NCBI GenBank assembly: GCA_963169105.1
Contig: OY720639.1
Span: forward strand, 97,662,559-97,726,558
Direction of reading: 5' to 3'
DNA length: 64,000 nucleotides
Origin: Ceriagrion tenellum
Lineage: Eukaryota; Arthropoda; Insecta; Odonata; Coenagrionidae
A program made the position numbers and the translations under genes. Positions 22,841 through 33,226 of the stretch are shown here, piece by piece. The notes under the pieces were generated by a model. It did no database searches. It saw nothing but the letters and a program-made list of their open reading frames with translations, and had not been told where the DNA came from. Numbering within the stretch: the first letter of the stretch is position 1; each line of letters begins with the position of its first letter.

Positions 22841-24180
22841 TCTACATCTACATCTACATAATACCCTGTGAGCCGCCGTATGGTCGTGTGGCAGGGGGTG
22901 TTTGGCCACCAGCCGTGTAAAGATTTAAGTTTTTTGGAGATGAAATAGTGACATGTATTATAGGAGGGCATTTAGTGAGGCTCAATTTTTATTGTGGTCG
23001 CTTATTGTGCGCGGAAAGAACAAGTTTTGTACCTATCTGTTCGGCTGAGTATCTCTCTTATTTTATCGCATCTGTCAGACCTAGAGATGTAGTGAGGAGT
23101 CATGATAATATTCTCCGTGTCGTTCTGAAAAATATCAGATATCGAATCACGCCAATTCTGGATTTCTCAAGAAAATTTAGTCTAGCTTGTAGCCTCCGAG
23201 ACTCAAGGGGCTCCCACCTTAATCCCTCTAAAAGTTGTGAGAGACTATATGTTCGGTCGTAGCAATTTTTAGCGAAGAGTGCTGCTTTCTCTGTATTTTA
23301 TCAATTTTTTTGTTAAATTTTTACGACCTGGGTTCCAAATGCTCGCGGCGTATTCGAGATGTGGCCTAACCAGAGCGAAGTACTATCTCTCTTTGACTTT
23401 TTCATCCGAGGACCATCCTATTATACGCTTAACAAAACCTAGTTTCTTTAATGCTGTGCCGCATATGTTTTGTACGTATAATCCCCACGATATATTTGAA
23501 GTTCAGGTAATTCCAAGGTATTTTACTGTATTTTAAGATTTTATGTTTACTCCACCCAGGGTGTAGGCATGGCATTTATTTGATGACATTCGCAGGAAGT
23601 GAACAGTGGTGCATTTTCTAAAATTTAGTTCTAATCCTCGCTCCTGGCCGCACGAACGAACGTTGTTAAGGCCAGATGTGAGAACTTCAATGTCCGCGTC
23701 GTCGCTTATTTTACGGTAGATAACTGTATCGTCTGCAAATAATCTTAATTTACTGCTAATCCTAGAACTTAGGTCATTAATATAAATAATTAATAGCAGA
23801 GGGCTGATGGGCTCTCCGGGTGAAGGGGATATGACTTCGACCATATCAGAGCTAAAACCATCTATAACTACTTTTTGTTTTCGATCTCTGAGAAAGTCTC
23901 TTATCTTATTCAATATTTTTCTATTAACTCCGCATGATTGCAATTTATATATGAGTTTTTTTTAAGAACCTTGTCGATTGTCTTCTTGAAATCAAGGAAT
24001 ATCACGTCGACTTGCTTTTTCGTTTCACCTGATTTTAGGATATCATGAAGGAAGAGCGCAAGTTTGTTTCAAAGGACTTGCCCTTACGGAAGCCGTGCTG
24101 AATGCTATATAAGAAGCCACGATTCATGCCCATTGAGTTGAGATGTGTAGGATGGTGAGATTTGGGAGATGAGTACAAAA
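22841..24180 (-). mobile_element. CR1-like LINE, 5'-truncated copy
   Basis: The 3' end lies at the left with two ACATCT hexamers and AATACCCTGTGAGCCGCCG, followed by ~250 bp of 3' untranslated region, a coding C-terminus (about 23110-23480) and the RT core (23533-24150). All residues read on the minus strand. Truncation near 24180 removes the endonuclease. The same family occurs at 13354, 16200, 24291, 24425, 43555, 47650, 53253 and 60860. Confidence 0.85.
23480..24150 (-). pseudogene. CR1-like reverse transcriptase fragment
   Basis: Reading frames joined across shifts show QHGFRKGKS, a VDVIFLDFKK block (motif A), CGVNRKIL, FLRDRKQKVVIDGFSSDMVE, PLLLIIYINDLSSRI and KLRLFADDTVIYRKI (catalytic motif C with FADD intact). 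The longest single frame is 136 codons (23533-23943). The expected VPQGSVLGP motif reads SPSPGEPISP, a local frame change. These motifs are diagnostic for CR1/L2-group non-LTR retrotransposons. At least two frameshifts make it non-functional. Confidence 0.82.
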
Positions 24181-24290
24181 GCAGATGCCGATGAGTCTTT
24201 TAACTGGGTTTGTCGATAGGTGGAGTTGTTAATTAGTTAAATTGCACCCTAATGCTTGTTTCCTTATCTGCTACGTTGTACCAACAGTTC

Positions 24291-24420
24291 GCACATCTGA
24301 ATACTCCCCTACGAGCCACCGCATGGGTGTGTGGCAGGGGGTGTTTAGACAGCAGCTGTGTAAAGGGTAAGATTTTGGGAGGTGAAATGGTGAAGTTTAT
24401 TAGGGGAAGGTTTGAATTTG
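24291..24420 (-). mobile_element. CR1-like LINE 3' end
   Basis: CACATCTGAATACTCCCCTACGAGCC, then GTGTGTGGCAGGGGGTGTTTAGACA and GGTAAGATTTTGGGAGGTGAAATGG: the family 3' end on the minus strand, cut off after ~125 bp. It lies head to head with the next copy. Confidence 0.7.
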
Positions 24421-24424
24421 AGAT

Positions 24425-24738
24425 CAGTTTTTATCGAAATTCAGAACTTTGTGCTTAAGAGCGACTCATAGAATATTATCATGAAGGCCTCTCTACGTCT
24501 ATAGGTCTGACAGAAGCGATAAAATAAGAGATAACATTGCCGAACAGATAGGTACAAAATCTCGTTTTTTCAGCGCAAAATAAGTGACCACAATAAAAAC
24601 TGAGGTCCACTAAATACACTCCTATAATACACGTCAGAATTTTACCTTTCAAAACCTTACATCTTTTCACGGCTGGTGTCCTGACACCCCCTGCCACACG
24701 CCCATGCGGCGGCTCGCAGGGTAGTATGTAGATGTATC
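24425..24738 (+). mobile_element. CR1-like LINE 3' end, plus orientation
   Basis: Opposite orientation to the neighbour on the left. It includes the last codons (AGAACTTTGTGCTT... ATTATCATGA region), GCCGAACAGATAGGTACAAAA, GACCACAATAAAAACTGAGG, ACACCCCCTGCCACACGCCC and the closing GCAGGGTAGTATGTAGATG. About 310 bp. Confidence 0.8.
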
Positions 24739-25426
24739 GTTTTTTGAATATTATGTCCCTGACGAACCTATGGCCTGCCGGTCGCGTCGCATCCGCCACG
24801 CCAAATATGGCTTACTTGCCATCGCTCACTCTCCTTCGCCCTCTCACCCTCATTTGTTCGCCTCTCATCTTCCACGATCGTCACATATTCATCGCGTCAC
24901 GGTCAACTGGAGTCATCGGGAAGAACCAGCTCGCAGCGTCACGACAAGCTGTTGCGAATCATTCGAGTTGTTGAATTATTCATAAAAATGTCCTCTTCGC
25001 CTAAATTGCCTCTGAATGGAAATTTTATTTTTTGAATCTCGTTTGAGGGGCACGCTCGGGACTAAAATGCACAAGTCTCTCGAGGCTCGTTGTCTTTGAT
25101 GTTTTCAATGTATTTTACTCTCGGCATAATGTTTACATCTGGCTTTTAGATGCTTTGCGAGTAAAACTTTCGAGCTAAGGCTTGTCATTGATGTATTTTA
25201 AACAGTGCGCAGTAGCCACATCTGCCATTACGTGCTTTTGGAGAGGAGCTTACGTCTTTTGTAGCTAATATTTAATATGAAAACTATGATTCGTATAGTG
25301 TTCTTTAGTACATTGCAGTTAAAAAGTATAAAGTTAAAGTATTATTATCTGGTATACGGATGCCAAATTTTTCTTCATTTACAACCTCGATGAAATATTT
25401 CATTGCCATCATGTTTCTTCGGGAAT
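24739..25426. other. unassigned sequence, moderately GC-rich at its left
   Basis: 24750-24990 is richer in GC, with short open frames in two plus-strand phases (24732-24974, 24770-24985) that carry no known motif. The remainder is AT-rich. Confidence 0.4.
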
Positions 25427-25428
25427 TA

Positions 25429-25660
25429 CAGGGTGCGGTAGCATAATTTCCTGATTACGCCATATGCTTCAAAGACTTGTGCCACAAAGGTTTGCTACGA
25501 TTGTAATAACTTTGATGCTACTAATTTTATTGAAACAATGAGGTCATTCTGTACTCATCAGTTAAAGCTTATTCTCCTATGATAGATCTCCAGCAACTTA
25601 ATTCTGAATCTTCAATATTTTCGACGCCATTTACATCAGCAATTATGCTGCCGCACCCTG
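25429..25660. mobile_element. MITE with TA target duplication
   Basis: CAGGGTGCGGTAGCATAATT at the left and the complement of AATTATGCTGCCGCACCCTG at the right form 20-bp terminal inverted repeats with one mismatch. They enclose 232 bp with no open frame, and TA lies immediately outside both ends. This fits a non-autonomous Tc1/mariner-type MITE. The first six bases match the end of the 20307 element, but the rest differs, so it belongs to another family. Confidence 0.88.
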
Positions 25661-25662
25661 TA

Positions 25663-26098
25663 CGAAAGGAATATACTAAGTGTGTTCCCTTCCTTCGAAA
25701 AGATTTGCCCAGAGGAGCTCTGAATACCCGACTTTATCTGTTCGTGACTATGTCTTAGGAATGATATTGATGGTTTAATTTGTTTTCATACAATACATTC
25801 AAGGGCGTTAAGTTTTTTTAGTCAAACTTAATCTCTTATTGACTATAACGAATTTAGGAGCCGAGGTTGATCACTGAATGTATTTTCTGCGCAATAGTTT
25901 TTCGATAAAGGTTTAAATGAATGTTTTAATCCCTACTATAAGCAGCATATAGTTACATTTAGTTGACTATTGTAATTAGTACGAGATACATACTGTGGAA
26001 CGGATTTCTGTCTCATGAATATTTTTTTGATCCTTCAACTCGTTGATTAACGGAAGCTTACATTTTCTCATGTGTTCTCCATTTTAGCAATCCTCAAC
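25663..26098. other. unassigned AT-rich sequence
   Basis: No feature recognised. Confidence 0.5.
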
Positions 26099-26166
26099 AT
26101 ATAGAATGGTCTATAAAAATCTTACCCGGTGGCGAGCCCGAGAAATTTACACTAATATAGAATGGT
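26099..26166 (+). mobile_element. 44-bp truncated hairpin-unit insertion with 12-bp TSD
   Basis: ATATAGAATGGT is repeated exactly at 26099-26110 and 26155-26166. Between them (26111-26154) is a 44-nt piece matching 5297-5340, the end of the palindromic unit, from CTATAAAAATCTT through CCCGAGAAATTTACAC. It appears to be an extremely 5'-truncated copy that still generated a target duplication, as expected from target-primed reverse transcription. Confidence 0.75.
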
Positions 26167-28082
26167 GTTTGAAATAACTAATATCGCACACAAAGTGAAC
26201 GTGAACCCATTAATATGATTCGAGAAATATTTCCGAGAAATAGGATTTACGATAAAATGATTTTGGGTTACATTTATGCTGATTTTTATATATTTGTTTT
26301 CTCTCAATAAGATCTAAAAGCACAATTAAAAACATTTATTTAATTAATTATATAGAGGAACACTTGATACAATGCCGAACTTTTTAAACTTATGTTGAAC
26401 TTCACCCAGGTTTGTCAGTTCACAATAACAAAGTTGTTTAGTTTTACCTAGTACACCTGAGTCCTATAAAATATTTTGGATATTGTTGCATCATTTACAA
26501 CTCTCTTAGTCCTCATTCATTTTATCACCTAAAAATGTCTACATACCCTAGTGATCAAAACACGGAAGTTATGCTCGCCGTGCCTGTGCCCACACCACCA
26601 AACTATCCTCGATTCCTAATTCTTGCGGCAATTTTGGTGGATACGTGGGCAATAGATGTCTTTTTTCCCTTGCAGTTCATCAAGGAATACCATGTCACAT
26701 AGGATTGCTTTCTTGCATTCTTTCGGCTGGGATGAAATCCTTCAATCTTTGCCCTCGTTTTGAAAACTGATTATTCAGATTAGATCTGGAATCGTAGTCT
26801 CATTAAGCTTTTTATCACCGTTCCATTATTTCCGACAATATACTCTCCTGTCATGTGATAGAACCTGCATTTTAACATAATAGATCGTGTGCCCCGTTTT
26901 AAGTGTTTAGTGACCTTACCTGCGTAGAAGACAACGGCATGGCAAATAAAATGTTTATATTTTTAGAGGAAATATGGCACGGTTAGAATAACCAACTAAG
27001 TTATAGCAAGATGAAATACAACAAAGTTTGCATAGTGATAACAGTCTCCACTCTGATGTACTGATCCAAAATACAAACGCCGGAAATGAAAAAATACAAA
27101 CGGAAATGAAATTCCTACGATCAATAAAAGTCTGTTCCGAGGTTGATAGGTTAAGGAATATAACCATGAAAAACTGGTACTGATGAAACCCATTACGTAA
27201 AACCTATGGGAATAAAAACGGTGCTAGTGACAGGTGAGAGAATTTCTCATAGATGATTTAAAAGTACGCAATGGTGATGGTTGGTGAATGCACTTTGTGG
27301 GATTGAAAAATTATAAAATCATAGGAATTATACTTCGTGTACTCCACACTTGATATAGAGTCTCGGTGGATTTTAACTAAGTTATAAAAGTAAAGCTCTT
27401 TAAAATGACGCCGACAGCATCAAAAAAGATTGAGATTTCGATTAGGTGTGCAATGTATTATTATCATTACGATTTTATTTATTTTCAATATAAGCCATTA
27501 GGAAAGAGATATGCTTGAAGAGGAGAAGTACAATCGCAACGCTGGAGAGCATAATCCTGTTGTAAAACAGAACATCTTCTTCAGTAATTTTTATCCCGTC
27601 TCTCATATTCGTTCCTGGATTCCATATTTGCAAATTCTCCTCTTTTTGCTACATGAATTTGCGACATTTGCGACATTCTCATGTTGACGCGCAGTATGAA
27701 ATTTTTGCCAAATTTTTCCATCTAAAATATTTCTTTAGTTCATTTTGCATCATTAATATTATAAGCATGTCTAGAAAATGTATAATAGTTTACAAAAATT
27801 GAAACATATTATGCTTCATCAAATCTTTTATTATACTTCATAGCAATCAAGATTTTTATATTTTTTATGCTAATGATTTTTTCGAAGTATATAGTGCATC
27901 GAAATCGTCATTGATTAAATGTAATTGTTGATATGAATCTGTTAACTATCGTTGAAATGAATTTTTTTAAATATTTTCCAGCTCTATTTCTACTGAAAAT
28001 ACTGAATAGCGGCACTAATCGCTATATGGCCGCAAGAGTTAGTATGTGCGAGTTAGGCGCTGTGATTGTAAAATTTCCTTGA
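26167..28082. other. unassigned AT-rich sequence
   Basis: About 1.9 kb with nothing recognised; short random open frames only. Confidence 0.45.
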
Positions 28083-28415
28083 TGTTGTCATCATTGGTCG
28101 TTCAATCCTATGATTGGCTGAGTTCAGCCATCCACTCTTCTCTATTTAATGCTAGATACATTACCTCGTCGTATATATTCCTATGTACTTTCCTCTCAAT
28201 TTTCTCCATGAATTAATTCCTGGGTCTTTCTCTGGGGACTCTATTTTGCCATCAATTTGCCATCAATTATATTCTTCACAAACTATTTTGCCTTCAGTTA
28301 TGTTTTTCACAAACCCATTGTGTCTCAGGTTGTGCCCAATCTCTCTTGTTCTTTTTGGTATTGTGTTCCATAGGTTGCTTTCCTCTTTTACTCTTTTGTA
28401 AGTCCGATCTTCAAT
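28083..28415 (-). pseudogene. RTE-like LINE 3' end and C-terminal fossil
   Basis: The left edge GATGTTGTCATCATTGGTCGTTCAAT is the complement of the family 3' tail. The complement of the following text gives the REL..DR.GW and GRPRN regions and a GLVKN-like stretch. Small internal duplications (GCCATCAATT; ATTTTGCC..CAGTTATG) break it. A further scrap, TTCAATTATGTTCTTCATAGACCCATTGTG, lies at 28695-28725, suggesting that the intervening ~270 bp were inserted. Confidence 0.6.
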
Positions 28416-28955
28416 TTGCCCTTCAAAGCGGAAAAGCTGAAAAAATGATTTTCCAAACTATACACCATTCAGGTAGTTACTGACTTAAGACGTTTATGTA
28501 TAAAATATTAAGCACGTACTGAAATTGAGGTTTGAAACTGAGGTTTTGAAAATGATTGCCTTTGAAAATGATTGCAAGACAATCGAAAACTAGATCGGTA
28601 ATAAAAATTTTAAGTGTGGAATTTACTAAGAGATTTTTCTTTCTCGTCATGCCTGCGGTAACCTTCCACAAATTTACGCCTTTCACCATTAATTTTATTC
28701 AATTATGTTCTTCATAGACCCATTGTGACACAATACCGAACCACAACACCCAAACCCAAACCCTTGAAATGTATAGTTTATTACTCAGTGCTCTATTCAG
28801 AAATAAAAAAGCTCAATGCAATCGTGACGTAATTGCAATCTGATATGTTGTCCTGAATTTATTTTGATTTGGAAAAAAATGGAGACTAACAAATCTACAA
28901 AATATCTCTAACATATAAAAAAAATATGTTTTTTTAGTTTAATCAAGATGTTTCG
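28416..28955. other. unassigned sequence containing one LINE scrap
   Basis: Apart from the LINE fragment at 28695-28725, nothing is recognised. Confidence 0.45.
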
Positions 28956-29665
28956 TAATTATCAATGAGGCACATAAGAGGAAATTATAATTATTTTGTT
29001 CTTCTCGTCGAGACGTATTTTTTTCCATTCTTGTGGAAACGGAAATGTAAATTATCGCTCTCTATTGTTGAAACGGTCGCAGAATTCAGCTATTTGAAAC
29101 ACAGTCGTCCATTTCTGCGTCGCCTCTCCGCAATTCCAATAGACTTCTCGGTATTTTCCGTATTTATTCCTTGTCTTTTCCTCTTCTCGTTTGCGGTTGG
29201 CGCGCATGCGCCCTCTTTACCTCTTTCTTACTCAGATTAGCCTTTTATCTCACTCTTTACCGCTCGTTTTTTTGTTCGCTCTTTAAATGCTCGTCCTGCT
29301 CCCTTTGAAGCCACTGAACACTCGGAAACCGCATCATTAGTGGGAAGACCCCATTGTGTGCAGGTCTTGTTGCTTTATTAGGTGCTCGGAATTGTTTCCC
29401 GAGCTCTGCAGCTTCAATCCCGAAAGTTCTTGGATTGTACCCGGATTCTTCCTCGCTCATTTTTTTTGTATTTAAATTAGGCTCGCTCGCGGAAGACGAG
29501 AAATTTCGTTGCCCGAGGCTTTTCAAACCTGGAAGAAGGCTTTCTTCAAGTGAGTTTTGTTGTAGGTTGTTCCAAGAAGGGAGAGAGGGCGTTGTTCTAT
29601 TGGAAAAATTCTATTTTAGGTCTTCCTTTGTCATAGAAACTTGGAATATTATCCCCAGATAAGCT
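28956..29665. other. GC-richer patch, possible promoter or first exon
   Basis: Richer in CpG than its flanks and containing the perfect palindrome GCGCATGCGC (29202-29211). Open frames of ~90-100 codons exist on both strands (28965-29240 plus, 29257-29526 minus, 29354-29662 plus), none with a domain I know. No splice pattern can be proved. Confidence 0.3.
29202..29211. promoter_or_regulatory. NRF1-type palindromic site
   Basis: GCGCATGCGC is the consensus bound by NRF1-family factors at many CpG-type animal promoters. It is a single occurrence and functional use is unproven. Confidence 0.3.
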
Positions 29666-30027
29666 TTCATGATTTATATGCCATGACGTAATTGTGGCTC
29701 CAAGGGTTTTTTTCGTTTGGGTAGAGATTCCTTAGCTTCAAATTTTTGTTGAAGTTCTTGTTCGTAACCTAGAAGAGCAACATATAGTTAAATATAAAGC
29801 AACCTATAGTTATAATTAAACTAAAAATAGGACTGAAATTGTTGATAAATAAGCGTATTATAATTGTTAAATTAGTTGTCCGTATAATTAAATTAACTTA
29901 TCATTATCGTTATTGATTAAAATGTGCTTTAATGATAATTTAATGCATTTGTTCTGTAAATTCACTCCTTTCAGGCGTAACCTTGTGAAAATCAATTATT
30001 GAATCAATTATGACTAACTATAATTTA
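29666..30027. other. unassigned AT-rich sequence
   Basis: No feature recognised. Confidence 0.5.
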
Positions 30028-30312
30028 ATCCACAGGGGTTTTGGTGGTACAACTAGTTTCAACGCTACTGCGTCATAATTAGGCCCAAGCATTAAAATAT
30101 GACTGGGGATGAGTTAGGTGTGCTGTCCTGTAAAATTTCGCCTTCTTTGCCGTACTTGCGTTACTAATGATTTCAATTATTTCAGGCGTACCCTTGTGGA
30201 AGTCACCTTTTACAGGACGGTACACCTAACTCCCACCCCGTCATATTTTAATGCTTGTACGAAATGACGCGGTATCGTTGAAACTAGTTGTACCAATAAA
30301 AAACTCTGTGGA
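30028..30312. repeat. inverted pair of Penelope-type hairpin ends
   Basis: The left arm (30028-30139) is an imperfect reverse complement of the right arm (30206-30312), with an AT-rich spacer. Each arm contains ATGACGC, a short loop, then a GCGTTGAAAC / CGTTGAAACTAG-type segment, again the box-hairpin-GAAAC layout. The arrangement parallels the palindrome at 4734-5341 but is much more decayed. It lies about 450 bp from the Penelope-like coding fossil. Confidence 0.55.
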
Positions 30313-30755
30313 TCGAAACATAGCTGGTTTTGCCATTATTAATTCGCATTGCTTCTATCGTTGCCAGATATAAACCCTGGTGATCCAAATTTTAAGGTAT
30401 AATACTAAAATACTACCAAATGTTGGATTTCTCTCTGAAGCTTAAAAAATCCAAGATTTATTTTCAAAAATTCGCTCTATTTTTGGAAAAATCGAACTGT
30501 CAGTTATGAAAATAGTGAATCATATCTACCTTTCATCGGAGTCTTGATAGTCAGAGCGAGCTACGCTTGGTAGTAATGGCTTGGGATTTTTGATGCTAGT
30601 GTCTTGGAATTAATTTCATCTACAGTTCGCCACGATATGACTGGTATTTTGAGCACCCCATGCCCTACACACTGTGAATGGCTAACGCGATACTTTATTG
30701 GTTTAGAGAATTCAAATTTTATTTTATTTTACCCAAGTGAAAGTTTCAAAGACTC
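30313..30755. other. unassigned sequence
   Basis: No gene recognised. It may include the distal 3' end of the adjacent Penelope-like element. Confidence 0.4.
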
Positions 30756-30994
30756 ATCAAAAGAGAACTCACTTTGTTCTTTCTACACTGTTTTATTCAT
30801 TCCGACCGTAGTTTCGACAATTTTTGTCATTATCAAGGTACAATATAATTTTTCTGTTGTCCATATATACCAAACTGAGGGTGGGTGGTAAGGGCAAGTT
30901 GACATCAGTGGCGAATGCACGATAAAAGTGAGGCCATTTACTAGGTTTGAATTTTGCTTAACAGCATTTACAATTTCAAATTGGTCAAGAAAAT

Positions 30995-31294
30995 CTAATT
31001 TTTTCCCTTATCCTGTATACGTAAAATTTTTGGTTTAAAGTCACTTAAATGATTAGAATGTAATAAATGTTTGGCAAACATAGAAGAAACGTCACATGCT
31101 GAAAAACATTTTCTATGCTCCTTAAACCTAATTTCAAATTTCCGTCCAGTTTGACCAACGTACCTAGCGTCACATGAGTCACAATTTAAAGCATAAACAC
31201 TACATTTGTCCGAAATTTTAATTTTCTCTTTAGTGTAAAAGAGAAGTTTTCCTTTAGTTATGAGGGAATAAAATGACCAGTTAAACTTATTCAC
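30995..31294 (-). pseudogene. GIY-YIG endonuclease domain of a Penelope-like element
   Basis: The 99-codon frame contains SVYALNCDSCDARYVGQTGR followed by KFEIRFKEHRK. In Penelope nucleases the GIY motif becomes (G)VY.L.C..C...YIGQTGR, followed by a catalytic arginine (here in FEIRF) and an EH pair. The leading glycine is replaced by S. An in-frame TAA lies upstream, before MNKFNW, separating this piece from the RT fragment. The nuclease would nick target DNA for priming; this copy is broken. Confidence 0.8.
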
Positions 31295-31449
31295 AGGTTC
31301 TACATTTCATGATCCTGTACGTCAATTTCTCTAAAAATGGTATCTTGCACCAACGTAAAGGCTTGTCATTTATCGTAAAAAGGAGGGTTGTCAGAGAGTG
31401 AATGGCCTGTTGTTTAAGCTTTCTGTCCAAAATTTAAAAAATGGTGTTA

Positions 31450-31790
31450 TTACTGAAGCCTTTTCTCGTCGGAATTTACAAAATAATATTCAAATCTTTG
31501 GTAAAATTTGCGTCTCTCAAAGGTACATCGACGAAACGAAAATATCATGACATGGAAGGCTGACAGCTTGTAACTATGGTGGTGGAAAGAATCGTTAGGG
31601 ATACCAGCATCAGTATAAGTCGGTTTCCTATAAATCGAAACGTCATGTTTACCTTCTGAAAGGAGGATAATCAAATCTAAAAATTTTATAGTTTTTGTTG
31701 ATTCCTGAACATCATGGAAAAGTTTTACAAAGTTAAGGCTGAAAATATTGAATTCACTTAATATATGTTAGGCAAAATTTATGCAAATTC
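31450..31790 (-). pseudogene. Penelope-like reverse transcriptase, thumb fragment
   Basis: The sequence reads NFVKLFHDVQESTKTIKFLD, then LIILLSEGKHDVSIYRKPTY and TDAGIP..SFHHHSYKLSAF. FLDL..., IYRKPTYTD and the S.H..S.K segment are conserved after the RT palm in Penelope-like elements. The frame is open in its middle (31450-31674) and disrupted before the GIY-YIG piece. Confidence 0.75.
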
Positions 31791-31800
31791 ATTTTTTATA

Positions 31801-32481
31801 AATAATTCTTTCAAAATTATTAAGAGAGTGGAAGTAGATAATGAACTGCATTCGTTACTTGATCTCAAAATCAAGTGGTCGGGGGCGAAAGTTTAGTAAT
31901 GCGGAAAGGATAAAATGATGGTATCTATGGAAAACGATCTGACTGTAGATATTGTGCTTAGACGTTTGTTCTTCTCGTTAACACAGAGGACGCTACGTTA
32001 CCTGATACATATTTTCATTTGGTTCTTTCAAAATTTTCAAAAGTAATTAAGTGGTCTCATCTATTTTTTCGCTAGAAGTGTATTTCTGCAAAAAAAGCGA
32101 TCTTAAAATTGGTATCTTGACGTTGTTTACATCTTCTGACTGTAGGTGTCAATGTACCATTTTGTTGTGTGTCCTTTTTAGGCTCTTAGGCGTTTAAATT
32201 TGGCAATATTTTAATACTGAATCACATATTTGATGTAAAAATCTCAGAAGAAATGCCATTTGTAGGCTATGCCACTTCATGTTACTACTTTTTTGGTTTT
32301 TCTGAATCGGCATCGAAAGAGTGTAGTATTCTCAATTTTCCCTAATATTACCGTAAAGATCTTCGAGTGGTAGTAAATTACTGGACAATCTTGGTTGTAT
32401 CATATATATATAACGTAAAATACATTATTTTGTTACATTTATGTATATTTAAACGAGTAAATGGGTGCTAGAAAACTGCAA
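31801..32481. other. unassigned sequence, possibly eroded Penelope RT
   Basis: No RT palm motifs could be read on the minus strand. Nothing else recognised. Confidence 0.4.
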
Positions 32482-32539
32482 CTTGCGAGTAAATGGGTGC
32501 TTGCAGTTCGCAGTTCGCAAGCACCCATTTACTCGCAAG
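32482..32539. repeat. perfect 23-bp hairpin
   Basis: CTTGCGAGTAAATGGGTGCT plus TGC (32482-32504) and its exact complement (32517-32539) enclose a 12-nt loop. The core CGAGTAAATGGGTGCT also occurs once more, directly, at about 32455-32470. No coding context; it may be the remnant of a foldback element. Confidence 0.85.
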
Positions 32540-33226
32540 CAAGCAATTTTGTATATGATATTACTCTTAAAATAACGAAAATTTGAATGTATGATCATTA
32601 CAAAACCAATGAAAGCTCTCAAGTCTGCGTGCTACGTGCAAGCAAAGAAAAATATTATGGAATTCTCAAAATGAATTAGACGGTCGATGAGGTATTGATA
32701 CCAGACAGTTCTAGTACAAATCATATTACATTTCATCCAGTTATTAACGATTTCTCAAAATATTATATCCAGACAGAGAGCTGACCCGCCTCGCCGCATT
32801 CCAAATGTCAAATCGACAATTGACCTGGCGACAATGGAAAAATCTATCCATAGCAACGAAAATGAAGAAATTTCTAGAACCCCCGATAAAAGTTTAAAAA
32901 TTTCAGTTTAACGGTTAATAGGGTTAAATTAATTGCAAGAATAAGATTTTTCAAACATTCAGCCTTGTATATGTGAAAGAATCAATATTTTAGCTCAATT
33001 CTTTCATATTTAAATGAAAGAATGAAAAAGGGTCTACATTTAAAATTTTCATTTTTCCCATTTAAAGCTATCGATTGCAATAACTCTAAGCCTAATCGAC
33101 TTTTTTTTAACTTTTCTGATTTTTTCCAACTTGACACATATTTCTAACCCTCTCCAGAAAATTTCACCTACCTAGCTCGTTTAAAAATGCCCAGGAATTT
33201 GCATGAATGAGTCAGTCAGTTTTGTA
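32540..33226. other. unassigned AT-rich sequence
   Basis: No gene recognised. Confidence 0.5.

Larger units (their letters stand above)
30756..31800 (-). mobile_element. Penelope-like retroelement fragment
   Basis: Read on the minus strand: RT thumb/C-terminus, linker, GIY-YIG nuclease, then a hammerhead-like hairpin (30802-30837). This gene order is characteristic of Penelope-like elements. Several stops and frameshifts split it, and the RT palm with the catalytic aspartates is not visible upstream, so the copy is 5' truncated and dead. It is a plausible relative of the source that moved the small hairpin units in this window. Confidence 0.8.
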
